A program made the translations under genes and the position numbers. Of a stretch of DNA of 64,000 bases, positions 42,745 through 51,800 are shown in pieces. The stretch comes from Hymenobacter sp. J193 (GTDB taxonomy: Bacteria; Bacteroidota; Bacteroidia; Cytophagales; Hymenobacteraceae): the NCBI RefSeq assembly GCF_024700075.1, contig NZ_JAJONE010000001.1, forward strand, positions 2,136,001-2,200,000, given 5' to 3'. Every line of letters starts with the position of its first letter. Within the stretch, counting starts at the first letter, position 1. The notes beneath the pieces were generated by a model that saw only the letters and a list, made by a program, of their open reading frames with translations, was not told the origin of the DNA and ran no database searches.

Positions 42745-43644
42745 CTAGCCCAGCAGCAACTGTAGCAAAGCCAGCACCGGCAGGATAAATAGGAAGGCGT
42801 CGAACCGGTCGAGCAGGCCGCCGTGGCCGGGCAGAATGCGGCCGGAGTCCTTCACGCCCACGCTGCGCTTGAGCATGGACTCAGCCAGGTCGCCGAGCGG
42901 GCCGAAGATGGCTACCACCCCGGCTACCACCAGTCGGTAGGCCAGTGGCAGCTCGGGCAGCAAATAGCCCAGTGCCCAGCCCGTGAGCAGCGTGAGCAGG
43001 AAGCCCCCGATGGCGCCTTCCCAGGTTTTGCCGGGCGAAATCTTGGGCGCCAGCTTGTGCTTGCCGAAGTTTTTGCCCGCCGCGTACGCCCCGATGTCCG
43101 ACGACCACACCAGCAGCAGCAGCGCGAAGATGCGGCGGTAGTCGTAGCCGTGCTCATCAAAGGCCAGCACGCTCAGCAAGCTCATGGGCAAACTCACGTA
43201 CAGCAAACCCAGCAAGGCCACGCCCACGTTGGCAAAGGGCGAAAACGGCTGGTTCTCGCGCGGCCAAGCATACATTTCCCGTAGGATCAGGATAGTAGGC
43301 AGGAGCAGCAATGGCAAACTCAGAAGAGCACCTATGAAATTAGAAGGAAGGATGATTGTGTGCCAACCGGAAGCTACTGCATAATCATAGTTAACATTAG
43401 CGAAACCCACGGCACCCGCTCTGACAAGGAAAATGGAAGTGAATATTAAAATACTCAATCCGCCTCCCAGCATAGCCGCCGGCTTATACCCGGCTTCCCG
43501 CATCATGCGGTAGAACTCCCAGAGCATCCGCATCTGCACCAGGGCAAAGAACAGCGCGAACGTCCAGGCGCTGTACCAGATGCAGAAGAGCAGCACGATG
43601 GCGCCCAGCACCCCATAGAGCAGGCGCTGCGCCAGATTCGACAT
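42745..43644 (-). CDS. cdsA: Phosphatidate cytidylyltransferase
   Basis: I choose ATG 43644 (MSNLAQRLLYGVLGAIVLLF); the open frame reaches a TTG at 43695 through a Pro/Ser-rich stretch. The 299-residue protein has about eight membrane segments. The CDP-alcohol signature lies near its C-terminus (SMLKRSVGVKDSG then PGHGGLLDRFDAF), and ISPGKTWEGAIGG is also typical. It makes CDP-diacylglycerol, precursor of all phospholipids. Bases 43310-43460, encoding a membrane hairpin and loop, are conspicuously AT-rich compared with the rest. It follows the CPBP protease gene by about 100 bp on the same strand. Confidence 0.95.
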   Translation of the reverse strand: MSNLAQRLLYGVLGAIVLLFCIWYSAWTFALFFALVQMRMLWEFYRMMREAGYKPAAMLGGGLSILIFTSIFLVRAGAVGFANVNYDYAVASGWHTIILPSNFIGALLSLPLLLLPTILILREMYAWPRENQPFSPFANVGVALLGLLYVSLPMSLLSVLAFDEHGYDYRRIFALLLLVWSSDIGAYAAGKNFGKHKLAPKISPGKTWEGAIGGFLLTLLTGWALGYLLPELPLAYRLVVAGVVAIFGPLGDLAESMLKRSVGVKDSGRILPGHGGLLDRFDAFLFILPVLALLQLLLG

Positions 43645-43744
43645 GGGCTTTTTCTCGGAAGCAGAGGAAGGGGCGGGAGCGGGAGAGTCGGGCAAGCGGC
43701 AGCAGCGTGAGAAGTCAGGAAAGAGAAAAAGTGGCGAAACCCGT

Positions 43745-44791
43745 CTACGTGGTCGGGCTGCCGGGCGCCGGCTCTATGCCGTGGCCGGTGAGCGTATGCC
43801 CGGCAGGCGGCGCATTCCCCTCAACGACGAGGCCCGCGCCCGTGAGCGTGTGGCTGACTACCGGTACCACCGGCACCCGAAACTGCTGGTAAGCCAGCCG
43901 CAGCAGCCCCAGCGTGAGGATGGCCGAGAGCAGCATCCAGGGCCAGGGCAATGCCTCCGTTGAATCGGGGTCGAAAGAGGCCCCCAAGGCACCGCGCTGC
44001 TGGGCGTAGAGCAGCAGAATCTGCACGGCGTTCTGAGCAAAGTGCGCGGCCATGGGCACCAGAATATTGCCGCTCCAGGCGAAGAGGTAGCCCAGGACAG
44101 CACCCAGCACCATGCGCGGCACAAACCCAAAAAACTGTGTGTGAATGGCACTGAACAGGATAGCCGAAAGCCAGACGCCCGCGTGGTAGGAGCCGAACAG
44201 GCGCGTGAGCTGCTTCTGTACCACGCCCCTGAACACCAGCTCCTCGCTGATTGCTGGCACCACGGCTACCACCAACAGCGCTACCAGAAGGCGGCCCGTG
44301 GACGTGAACTGAGTGAGGTACCGGGTGAGGTCCTGAGCCTGGGTTTCCTTTTCACGGGCCCAAACCTCAAACTCATGCATGAAGGTTGGAAACTGCGCGT
44401 CGGCATTCCACGCAATCAGCCCCGACATAGCGGGCAGGCTGACCACAATGACTAAAGCCGCCAGCAGCAGCCACCACCCCGGCACCGGGCGGCGCGGGGC
44501 AAAGTACTCGGACCACGGCACGCCCTGCGCTGAAGCCAGCCCCAGGGCCGCACCCCCAAACCCGATCAGCAGCAGTAAACCCTGCATCAACATAAGCACG
44601 CTCCAGCCGTGGTTGCTTAGGTGCGGGTTCCGGAGCAAGGCATCAAACTCCTGCGTACTCCGAATCCCAAAAAACGCAACGCAAGCCAGCGCAATAAGAA
44701 AATAAGCCAGGCAGGCTGCTCCTATGATCAGCCCCAGCAGCAGCAGCAGGGCGAGCAAGGGGTGTAGCCGGCTGGATACGAAACCTTTCAT
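43745..44791 (-). CDS. CPBP-family intramembrane metalloprotease
   Basis: The 348-residue membrane protein has about eight hydrophobic segments and the complete Abi/CAAX catalytic set. Glu183-Glu184 and Arg188 lie in SEELVFRG, His217 in IHTQFFGF, and His250/Asn254 in MAAHFAQN. Such proteases cleave prenylated or small membrane proteins, and some confer bacteriocin self-immunity. No bacteriocin gene is nearby, so the substrate is unknown. The C-terminal 35 residues are a Pro/Gly-rich cytoplasmic tail. The gene is upstream of cdsA and probably co-transcribed. Confidence 0.92.
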   Translation of the reverse strand: MKGFVSSRLHPLLALLLLLGLIIGAACLAYFLIALACVAFFGIRSTQEFDALLRNPHLSNHGWSVLMLMQGLLLLIGFGGAALGLASAQGVPWSEYFAPRRPVPGWWLLLAALVIVVSLPAMSGLIAWNADAQFPTFMHEFEVWAREKETQAQDLTRYLTQFTSTGRLLVALLVVAVVPAISEELVFRGVVQKQLTRLFGSYHAGVWLSAILFSAIHTQFFGFVPRMVLGAVLGYLFAWSGNILVPMAAHFAQNAVQILLLYAQQRGALGASFDPDSTEALPWPWMLLSAILTLGLLRLAYQQFRVPVVPVVSHTLTGAGLVVEGNAPPAGHTLTGHGIEPAPGSPTT

Positions 44792-44807
44792 ATGTGTTCG
44801 GGGTCTT

Positions 44808-44899
44808 GGGGCTTAAGATTCTGGGGGCTTGGAGGCCAGGGCAACGTCTTTACGCAAGAACGTCAACCAAGACGCTAAGCCTCCAAAGCCTTAAGCCCC
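44808..44899. repeat. Intergenic palindrome between the CPBP and dusB genes
   Basis: GGGGCTTAAG (44808-44817) is perfectly inverted at 44890-44899. Inside it GGCTTGGAGGC (44826-44836) pairs with GCCTCCAAAGCC (44879-44890) with one bulge. CGTCTT/AAGACG words lie in the loop. Confidence 0.7.
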
Positions 44900-44910
44900 T
44901 GATATAGTCG

Positions 44911-44918
44911 TAAATTTG
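44911..44918 (+). promoter_or_regulatory. dusB promoter -7 box
   Basis: TAAATTTG matches TAnnTTTG perfectly, 24 bp before the GTG start of dusB. It directly follows the palindrome at 44808-44899. Confidence 0.55.
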
Positions 44919-44942
44919 CGCAAAATACTAGAATAGCCTGCC

Positions 44943-45932
44943 GTGGTACACATCCGCAACATTGCCCTGCCCGATTTCCCGCTCTTGCTCGCCCCCATGG
45001 AGGACGTGTCGGACCCACCATTCCGGGCCGTGTGCAAGCAGGGCGGCGCCGATTTGATGTACACCGAATTCATTTCTTCGGAAGGCTTGATTCGGGCTGC
45101 GGCCAAAAGCCGCCAGAAGCTCGACGTTTTCGACTATGAGCGGCCCATTGGCATTCAGCTGTTCGGCTCCGATGTGGAGACTATGGGTGAATGCGCCCGT
45201 ATCAGCACCGAGGCCGGCCCCGACCTCATCGACATCAACTACGGCTGCCCCGTGAAGCAGGTAGCCTGCCGGGGAGCCGGTGCGGCTCTGCTGCGCGACA
45301 TTCCCAAAATGGTGCAGATGACGGAGGCCGTGGTGAAAGCCACCCACCTGCCCGTGACGGTGAAAACCCGCCTCGGCTGGGACGACACCACCAAGAACGT
45401 GGAGGAAGTAGCCGAGCGCCTGCAGGATATCGGCATTGAGGCTCTTACGGTGCATGGCCGCACCCGCGTGCAGATGTACAAGGGCGAGGCCGACTGGCGG
45501 CTGATTGCGGCCATCAAAAACAACCCCCGCATCCGGATTCCCATCTTCGGCAACGGCGACATCGACTCGCCCCAGAAAGCCGTGGAGTACAAGAACCGCT
45601 ACGGCGTGGATGGGGTCATGATCGGACGCGCTTCCATTGGTTACCCCTGGATTTTCCGGGAGGTGAAGCACTACGCCGCCACCGGCGAGCTGCTGGCCCC
45701 GCCCACCGTGGAGGAGCGGGTGCAGGCCTGCCGCTTTCATTTCGACAAAAGCCTGGAGTGGAAAGGCCCGCGGGCCGGGGTGTTTGAGATGCGCCGCCAC
45801 TACGCCCAGTATTTCCGCGGTCTGGAAGGAGCCCGCCAGTGGCGCACCCGCCTGGTGGACAGCAACGACCCCACGGAAATCCACGCCATCATGGACGAAA
45901 TCATTGCCGCCGAACCGGTGCTGGTGGGGTAA
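44943..45932 (+). CDS. dusB: tRNA-dihydrouridine synthase B
   Basis: The 329-residue TIM-barrel flavoenzyme starts at GTG 44943. It begins with the LLAPMEDVSDPPFR segment that binds FMN. Catalytic Cys102 lies in INYGCPVKQV, and GAGAALLRD, VKTRLGWDD, LTVHGRTRVQMYKG and GNGDI are Dus family blocks. It reduces specific uridines of tRNA using NADPH. It is monocistronic, between two palindromic intergenic elements. Confidence 0.95.
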   Translation: MVHIRNIALPDFPLLLAPMEDVSDPPFRAVCKQGGADLMYTEFISSEGLIRAAAKSRQKLDVFDYERPIGIQLFGSDVETMGECARISTEAGPDLIDINYGCPVKQVACRGAGAALLRDIPKMVQMTEAVVKATHLPVTVKTRLGWDDTTKNVEEVAERLQDIGIEALTVHGRTRVQMYKGEADWRLIAAIKNNPRIRIPIFGNGDIDSPQKAVEYKNRYGVDGVMIGRASIGYPWIFREVKHYAATGELLAPPTVEERVQACRFHFDKSLEWKGPRAGVFEMRRHYAQYFRGLEGARQWRTRLVDSNDPTEIHAIMDEIIAAEPVLVG

Positions 45933-45954
45933 CACTCCCATTTTGACTTCAGGC

Positions 45955-46050
45955 CGTCCTGCTGAGCGGAGTCGAAGCATCTCTACCGCTGGCTACTTAG
46001 TAGCCCCGTAACAAAGCGGTAGAGATGCTTCGACTCCGCTCAGCAGGACG
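45955..46050. repeat. 35-bp perfect inverted repeat element
   Basis: The 35-bp arm 45955-45989, which begins CGTCCTGCTGAGCGGAGTCG, is perfectly inverted at 46016-46050. The 26-nt loop contains GGCTAC-TTA-GTAGCC, a second hairpin. The arm belongs to the GCTGAGCGnAGTCGAAGC type of dispersed repeat common in Bacteroidota intergenic DNA. A fragment (GTCATGCTGAGCGCAGTC) occurs at 37638-37655. Confidence 0.9.
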
Positions 46051-46099
46051 TTCTTATCTGTTGCTTCCACCCATCGTTCCCATAGTCTCTGCTACCTCT

Positions 46100-47063
46100 A
46101 TGCCTGTAGATACACCCGCACCAGCTGTTTCCGTTGCGCCTGAGAACCCGCCCGTAGCGTCGCCCCCGCCGCACCGCGTGCCGGCCTCGGCCTGGGGGCT
46201 GCTGATTTTGCTGGCCGGCATCTGGAGCACTTCCTTCATCCTCATGAAGAAGGGACTGGTGGTGTTTTCGGCATTGGAGCTGGGCGCGGCCCGCGTGACA
46301 GTGGCCGCGCTTATCCTCCTACCGTTTGCCCTGCGGCACGTGCGGCAGGTAGAGCGCAGCCGCTTTAAGTGGTTACTACTGAGCGGCGTGATAGGCACGC
46401 TGCTACCCGCTTTCCTGTTTGCCTACGCCGAAACCAAAATGGCCTCGGGCCTGGCCGGCGTGCTCAATGCCCTCACCGTGGCTTTCACCTTGCTGATGGG
46501 CGCTTTATTTTTTGGGCAGCGCATTACCGGCCTTCGGCTGGCGGGTATTGGAGTGGGCCTGCTGGGTACTATTGTGCTGATTGCCCTGGGCGGCAGCGGC
46601 GGCACGGCCACGCCCACCGGCGAGGGCAATGCCTGGTACGGCCTCTACATTGTGCTGGCCACGGTGGGCTACGGGGTGAGCATCAACATGATCAAGCACC
46701 AGCTTCCACGGCATTCCGGCGGTGGCCGTCACGGCTTTGCTGCTCATGCTTATTGGTGGCCCGGCGGTGCTGTACCTGCTGCTGGGCACTCAGTTCCTGT
46801 ACAAGCTTCAGCACGTGCCCGGCGCCTGGACGGCCTTCGGCTACATAGCCCTGCTGGCCACCATGAGCACCGCCGTGGCTATGATCTTATTCAACAAGCT
46901 CATTCAGCAGTCTACGGCCCTGTTTGCTTCGTCCAACACTTACCTGGTGCCCGTCATGGCGCTGGCTTGGGGTGTGCTGGATGGGGAAACCATCAACGGC
47001 TGGCACCTGCTGGGTATGGGCATCATCCTGCTCAGCGTATTCATCATCAACCGGGCGAAGTAA
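46100..47063 (+). pseudogene. EamA/DMT-family transporter, frameshifted
   Basis: From ATG 46100 the product has a Pro-rich N-terminus and the first EamA domain (GIWSTSFILMKKGL, LLPAFLFAYAETKMASGLAGVL). The frame breaks after SINMIKHQL. The next 100 or so codons in that frame are Arg/His/Gly-rich and not protein-like, while the second EamA domain (AVTALLLMLIGGPAVLYLLL to VFIINRAK) continues in the +1-shifted frame to 47063. Removing one C at 46706-46707 gives KHQLHGIPAVAVTALLL and a normal protein of about 320 residues with ten membrane segments. It is either a recent loss of function or an assembly indel. Substrate unknown. Confidence 0.8.
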
Positions 47064-47070
47064 GGCGGTA

Positions 47071-47643
47071 TTAGCGCTTGGCGAGGATTGTAGGATTAAA
47101 GAACCGCGTCTTTTCTTCCTGGTTACTGTCACCCTGCTGGTCTTTAGGAATGAAATACAGCTGATAAACTATATTTCTTACGGTAACATTATAACTGTAT
47201 TTAATAATGGAGACTCCGGCAGCATTAATGGTCTTGTATTTTAAAATAATTACATCAACGCCGTTTTGATTGTTAATAGTTTGTGACATCAGCTCACCAT
47301 GGGCCTGATCCATCATCAGCGGAATAGTACGGCTCACATAATGCGCTTCGCGCTCGGCAAAAGCGACTGGCAGTTGAGGTGCTTCCAATAATGGGATGCG
47401 AATAATTATGTATACCGCAATATGGTCTTCAAGCCGAAAAACCTGGGCTGTATGAGCCATAGGATCATTCTTACTCGGAGAGTTGCTAGCATTGAGCGCC
47501 TTCTGTGCGTTCATCTCACGCGGTCGGGCTGGGAGCCAAACGGTAAGTTGCTCATCTACATTGAACATAATGCCCTTTTGCGGCGGCTTAGTGCTACAGC
47601 TTAGCATCCATATTCCTATTATGCACATTAAATATTTTACCAT
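47071..47643 (-). CDS. AT-rich orphan lipoprotein
   Basis: The start is ATG 47643 (MVKYLMCIIGIWMLSC), with the lipobox Cys at residue 16, giving 190 residues. The mature part is beta-rich with IAVYIIIRIPLLEAP and VDVIILKYKTINAAGVSIIKYS. I recognise no family. The codons are strongly AT-rich compared with the flanking genes, which suggests acquired or fast-evolving DNA. It lies 47 bp downstream of the LpxR-like gene on the same strand and converges with the EamA gene (7 bp between stops). Confidence 0.65.
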   Translation of the reverse strand: MVKYLMCIIGIWMLSCSTKPPQKGIMFNVDEQLTVWLPARPREMNAQKALNASNSPSKNDPMAHTAQVFRLEDHIAVYIIIRIPLLEAPQLPVAFAEREAHYVSRTIPLMMDQAHGELMSQTINNQNGVDVIILKYKTINAAGVSIIKYSYNVTVRNIVYQLYFIPKDQQGDSNQEEKTRFFNPTILAKR

Positions 47644-47690
47644 GACACAAGATAAGATTGATTCATAATTAAGCTGTCGTCCGCTAAGCA

Positions 47691-48683
47691 TTAAAACCCC
47701 ACCAGCAGACTGAACTGCGTCCATTTATGCGAGCGGGCGCCCTCGAACTCCGGGGAACTCCAACGGGCGGAGGTTTCTAGCCGCACGCCGGCGTAGCCCA
47801 GGCCCAGGGTGCCGGTGCCCATGGCCACCGTGCGGCTGATAGCTTGAGCAGGCAACTCGTAGGGGTTGTCGCGGCGGAGCAGACCGCCCTGCAGGGTAGC
47901 ATCGTAGCCCATGGCGCGGCCTTCGAGGCAAAACTCAGTGTAGAGCTGCACGCGGCGCAGTTCCCGGCGGCCCGGGCGGCTGCTCACGCCCAGATTCGCG
48001 AAATAAGGATTAAGCAGCCCCACGCGCAGGCGAGCATCGGCTGCGGCGTAGGTACGCAGGGAGCTGAGGCTAACCGTGGCTCCACCGATCAGCTCCACGG
48101 CTCGACCCACGTGAGCAAGCTGTCCTTCGAGCCGACCTGTGTAGCCCAGCACCAGGTCGTTTTGGATCTGGTAGTCCCAGCCCCGGGGCGTGGGGGCGCC
48201 CAGCCATTCGTGTAGCTTGGTTTGAAACCCTTTGGCCCCAGCCGCCGGCCCGATAACGCCGAGCTGCAGCCCGGTAGTCAGGCGGAAGCAGCGGGTTGGC
48301 TGGTTGAGGATGCGAAAGAAATCGGCGTAGAGGTAGGCTGCGTACGGCCGGTCACCCACCCGAATGAAGGCATCCTGAATACGCAGCGGCGTAAATCCGT
48401 CGTAGTGCACCCGCATGCCAAAATACTCGGTACCCTTGGCCGGCCCCAGGCGCAGTAGGTGGTGAGTGGGCAGCCGGGCCAGGGCGGGGTGCACCACAGT
48501 GCCCGTCATGCCCTGGGTGAAGTAGTAGTCGGTGCGGAAGTGGGCGTCGTTGGCGAAGGTGTAGCCAATGAGGCGGTCGGGGCTAAGGCTAATAGAATCG
48601 GTTGAAACCTGGGCAGCAGCGCATATCGGTAGCAAGCCCAGCATCCCACTTACCACGGCCCAGCGAAGTCGAAAACATAGCAT
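47691..48683 (-). CDS. LpxR-family lipid A deacylase
   Basis: The 330-residue outer-membrane protein has a signal peptide (cleavage near ICAAAQ), and the mature part forms a 12-strand-type barrel. Asn45-Asp46 (FANDAHFRTDYYFTQG) and His158 (FQTKLHEWLG) have exactly the spacing of Asn9-Asp10 and His122 in Salmonella LpxR. DRPYAAYLY is another family block, and the protein ends in a barrel-type LLVGF. LpxR removes the 3'-acyloxyacyl group of lipid A with Ca2+, so it may remodel the outer leaflet here. Activity on the local lipid A is inferred. Confidence 0.88.
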   Translation of the reverse strand: MLCFRLRWAVVSGMLGLLPICAAAQVSTDSISLSPDRLIGYTFANDAHFRTDYYFTQGMTGTVVHPALARLPTHHLLRLGPAKGTEYFGMRVHYDGFTPLRIQDAFIRVGDRPYAAYLYADFFRILNQPTRCFRLTTGLQLGVIGPAAGAKGFQTKLHEWLGAPTPRGWDYQIQNDLVLGYTGRLEGQLAHVGRAVELIGGATVSLSSLRTYAAADARLRVGLLNPYFANLGVSSRPGRRELRRVQLYTEFCLEGRAMGYDATLQGGLLRRDNPYELPAQAISRTVAMGTGTLGLGYAGVRLETSARWSSPEFEGARSHKWTQFSLLVGF

Positions 48684-48894
48684 CAGGAACTACATACGCA
48701 CAGGGGCAGCCTACCGGGTTTGTTGGTTTCCAACAACTTGGCCAGCCCTGAGTAGTACTTGGCTTTTTGATTCAGAGAAAATTTCCCGTTAACTATTTCG
48801 GGAGTAAAACGCCTGCTTGGAGAATTCTATATGGTCACTTCCGCCCTGAAATGACCGTTGTGGGAATCCTACTCGGCCAGCGGGGATGTTTCTA

Positions 48895-51800
48895 TCAGCC
48901 GGCCGGCTTCAGTACGCCATTCACTTCCACCAGCTCACCCCTATCTAGCAGCCCGGCCAGCGCGGGCTCCAGCTGCAGGCGCATTTCCTCGCTGAGGCGG
49001 GCGAAACCCAGCAGGCGCACGGCGGGCAGAAATACCGCTTCGCGCGGCAAGGCAAAGCTTTGCTCCACCACCGTGCGCAGGGCTAGGGCCAGCTCCTCGG
49101 GCGCCACAAAGGAAAGCTTGCGGGAAATGGCGGGCAGTTGACTTCGGTCGCGCAGGGGCGGCGTCTGCATGGTGGGCGTCCACAGGAAGTCGCCTTCCTG
49201 ACGTAGGTGGCACAGGTTTTTCGCCAGCAAAGCTGCTTCGCGCCCCACTTTGCGGATGCGGGCGCCCATCTGGCTGGCCCCGCTGGCAGTGGCTAGTCGC
49301 CGGGTGGCCTCTTCAATATGCACCGGGCTTTCCACCTGCACCACCAGGCTCAGCCACGTAGCCAGCTGGCCCAGGCTATATTGGTGCAGCTCCTGCTGCC
49401 GGATGGCATCGGGCAGCAGGGCCACCTGATAGGGCACCACGGTCGGGTTGGCATCGGGCGCGGCCGGCTCCTCACGCTCCAATCCGGCTGGCTCGGGCAG
49501 TAATTCTTCGTCCGGCTCGTTGAGCTCATCCAGGGCGTTCAGGCGGCGGGCTTCTTCAATGGCTTGTACGGCCCGCTCAGTTTCCCGGGCCGGGTTCCGA
49601 AACCAGTCGGTGCTCCAGATGCGGTGCAGGCGCCAGCCCACGGCTTCGAGCACCTCCTGACGCAGCCGGTCCCGGTCGCGGGCCGAGCGGGCGGAGTGGT
49701 ACATGGCCCCGTCGCACTCAATGCCCAGCACGTACTGCCCCGGCTGGTCGGGGTCCACCACGGCCAGGTCGATGTAGAAGCCCTGGCTCCCTATCTGGGG
49801 ACGAAGCTGGTAGCCGCGAGCCGTGAGGGCGCGGTACACGGCCTCCTCAAACGGCGAATCCATGGCGCGCCCGGTTTCCTCGTTCTGGTTCAGGCGGCCG
49901 TGCTGGGCAAAGCTGAGGAAGGTTTTCAGGTCTTTCACTCCCTGGGCCCGGGTCCGACTCAGGTCCAGGTCGGCGGCGGTGAGGTTGGTGAAAACCTCGC
50001 AGCGCTGCCGGGCGCGGGTGATGAGCACGTTGAGGCGCCGCTCCCCGCCTTCCCCGTTCAGTGGCCCAAAGCTCATCGACAAATACCCCTCCCTGGTGCG
50101 CCCGTAGCCGATGCTGATGAGGATAACATCCCGCTCGTCGCCCTGCACGTTTTCCAGGTTCTTGATGAAGAACGGCTCGTGGCGGTGCGCCGCGAAAAAA
50201 TCTTCCGTTTCGGGGTGCTGGCGGCGCAGCACTTCCAGTGCGTCCTGAATGGCCTGGCGCTGCACCGTGCTGAAGGCCACCACACCTAATGTAAGCCGAG
50301 GCGTGGTACGGGCATGTTGAAGCACGGCGGCGGCCACGGCTTGGGCCTCCAGTGGGTTGGTGCGGGTAGTGCCCCGCTCGTAGTAGGTTTCGGGCAGATG
50401 ATGGTAGACCAGCCCCAGCTGGCCCTGGTTGCCGGGGCTGGGGAAAACCACCAGCTTGTTTTCGTAGAACAGGTGATTGGAGGCCGCAATCAGGGACTGG
50501 TGTCGGCTGCGGTAGTGCCAGCGCAGCATCCGCTCGGGCATCTGGCGGGCCTTGCACAGCTCCAGAATGCTCTGGATGTCGGCCGTCACGTTTTCCTCAT
50601 CGGCGGCCTCGCCGGTGCCGGTCAGCGAGTCGAAGAAGGACGTGGGCGGCAGCTGCTTGGAGTCGCCCACCACTACCAGCTTTTTGCCCCGGGCAATGGC
50701 CCCCAGCGCATCCACGGGCTTCACCTGCGAGGCTTCATCGAACACCACCAGGTCAAACTCCACCGCGCCGGGCGGCAGGAAGCTGGCCACCGACAGCGGC
50801 GACATCATAAACACCGGCTTGATGGCCTGCACAGCCCGGCCGGCTTCCTCCATCAGGCGGCGCAGGGGCTTGTGGCGGGTCTTTTTGGCAAACTCATTTC
50901 GGATAACGAGCATCTGCCCCCCGGCCTGCGGGTTAGGCAGCTCCTCAAAGTGCTGGCGCATGGCCCGGATGCGGTTGTGGTAGAGCGAGTCTTGGTCGGC
51001 TTGGCGGAAGCGGGCGGCTATTTCCTCATACCCGGCCCGCTCAAACTGCCGCAAAGCCGGGTGCTGCTCGTAGGCCTGGCGCTGCAGAAACTCCAGCCAG
51101 GTCTGGCGCACGGCAGCAGCCAGGTAGCCTGGGGCTTCCGGCCAGCTTTCGGCCAGCAACAGCAGCTCCGGTAGCTGCTCCTGCTGCACGGTGGCTGCCA
51201 CGTTGTTCCACTCTGTAATCAGCTGAAGCGCCGGCACATTGGCAGCCCAGGCTGCCAGCGTTGTTTGCTGGGTGTCGAAGGGCTGAAACTGCAGCCGCCC
51301 TTCCGGCCCGAAGCGGCGGGCCTCATTCAGCTGCAGGCTATCCACTACCGCCTGCAGGGCCGTTCGGTGCTGGGCCAATGCAGCTTCGAGGGTCGCAAGT
51401 AATCCGGCAATGTTATCGAGGCTGGATTCGGAACCCAACCCTACGTCCGCTGGCAAGGTGGCAAAGTTGAAGCCGTTGCCCTGGCCGGAGGCCCGCTCCA
51501 GGTAAGAGAGCAGAGCGGCGGGCAACTCCTGCCGGGCAATGCGCTGGTGCGTCAGCAAAAGGTAGTCGGCTACCCGGGTGAGGGTCGTCCAGTCAGAGCG
51601 CAGCCCCAGCCAGGCGGGGCCAAACAGCGGGCCAGCTAGCGGAGCCGCGTCTTCGATAATTTGCCGGTAGCGGCTGGCTTCGTGCACGGCGTCAATTACG
51701 GCCACTATGGTTTCCGGCTCCTCGGGCAGTGGACCGCGCCATAGGCTCTGCAGGCGCTTGCGGGCCCGGCGGTAGTCACCGCTCAGAAACTTCCACCACT

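Noticed and set aside
48684..48894. A gene in the gap between the LpxR-like and helicase genes
   Set aside because: The only frame is short, lacks a plausible start and overlaps the helicase 3' end. The gap appears empty.
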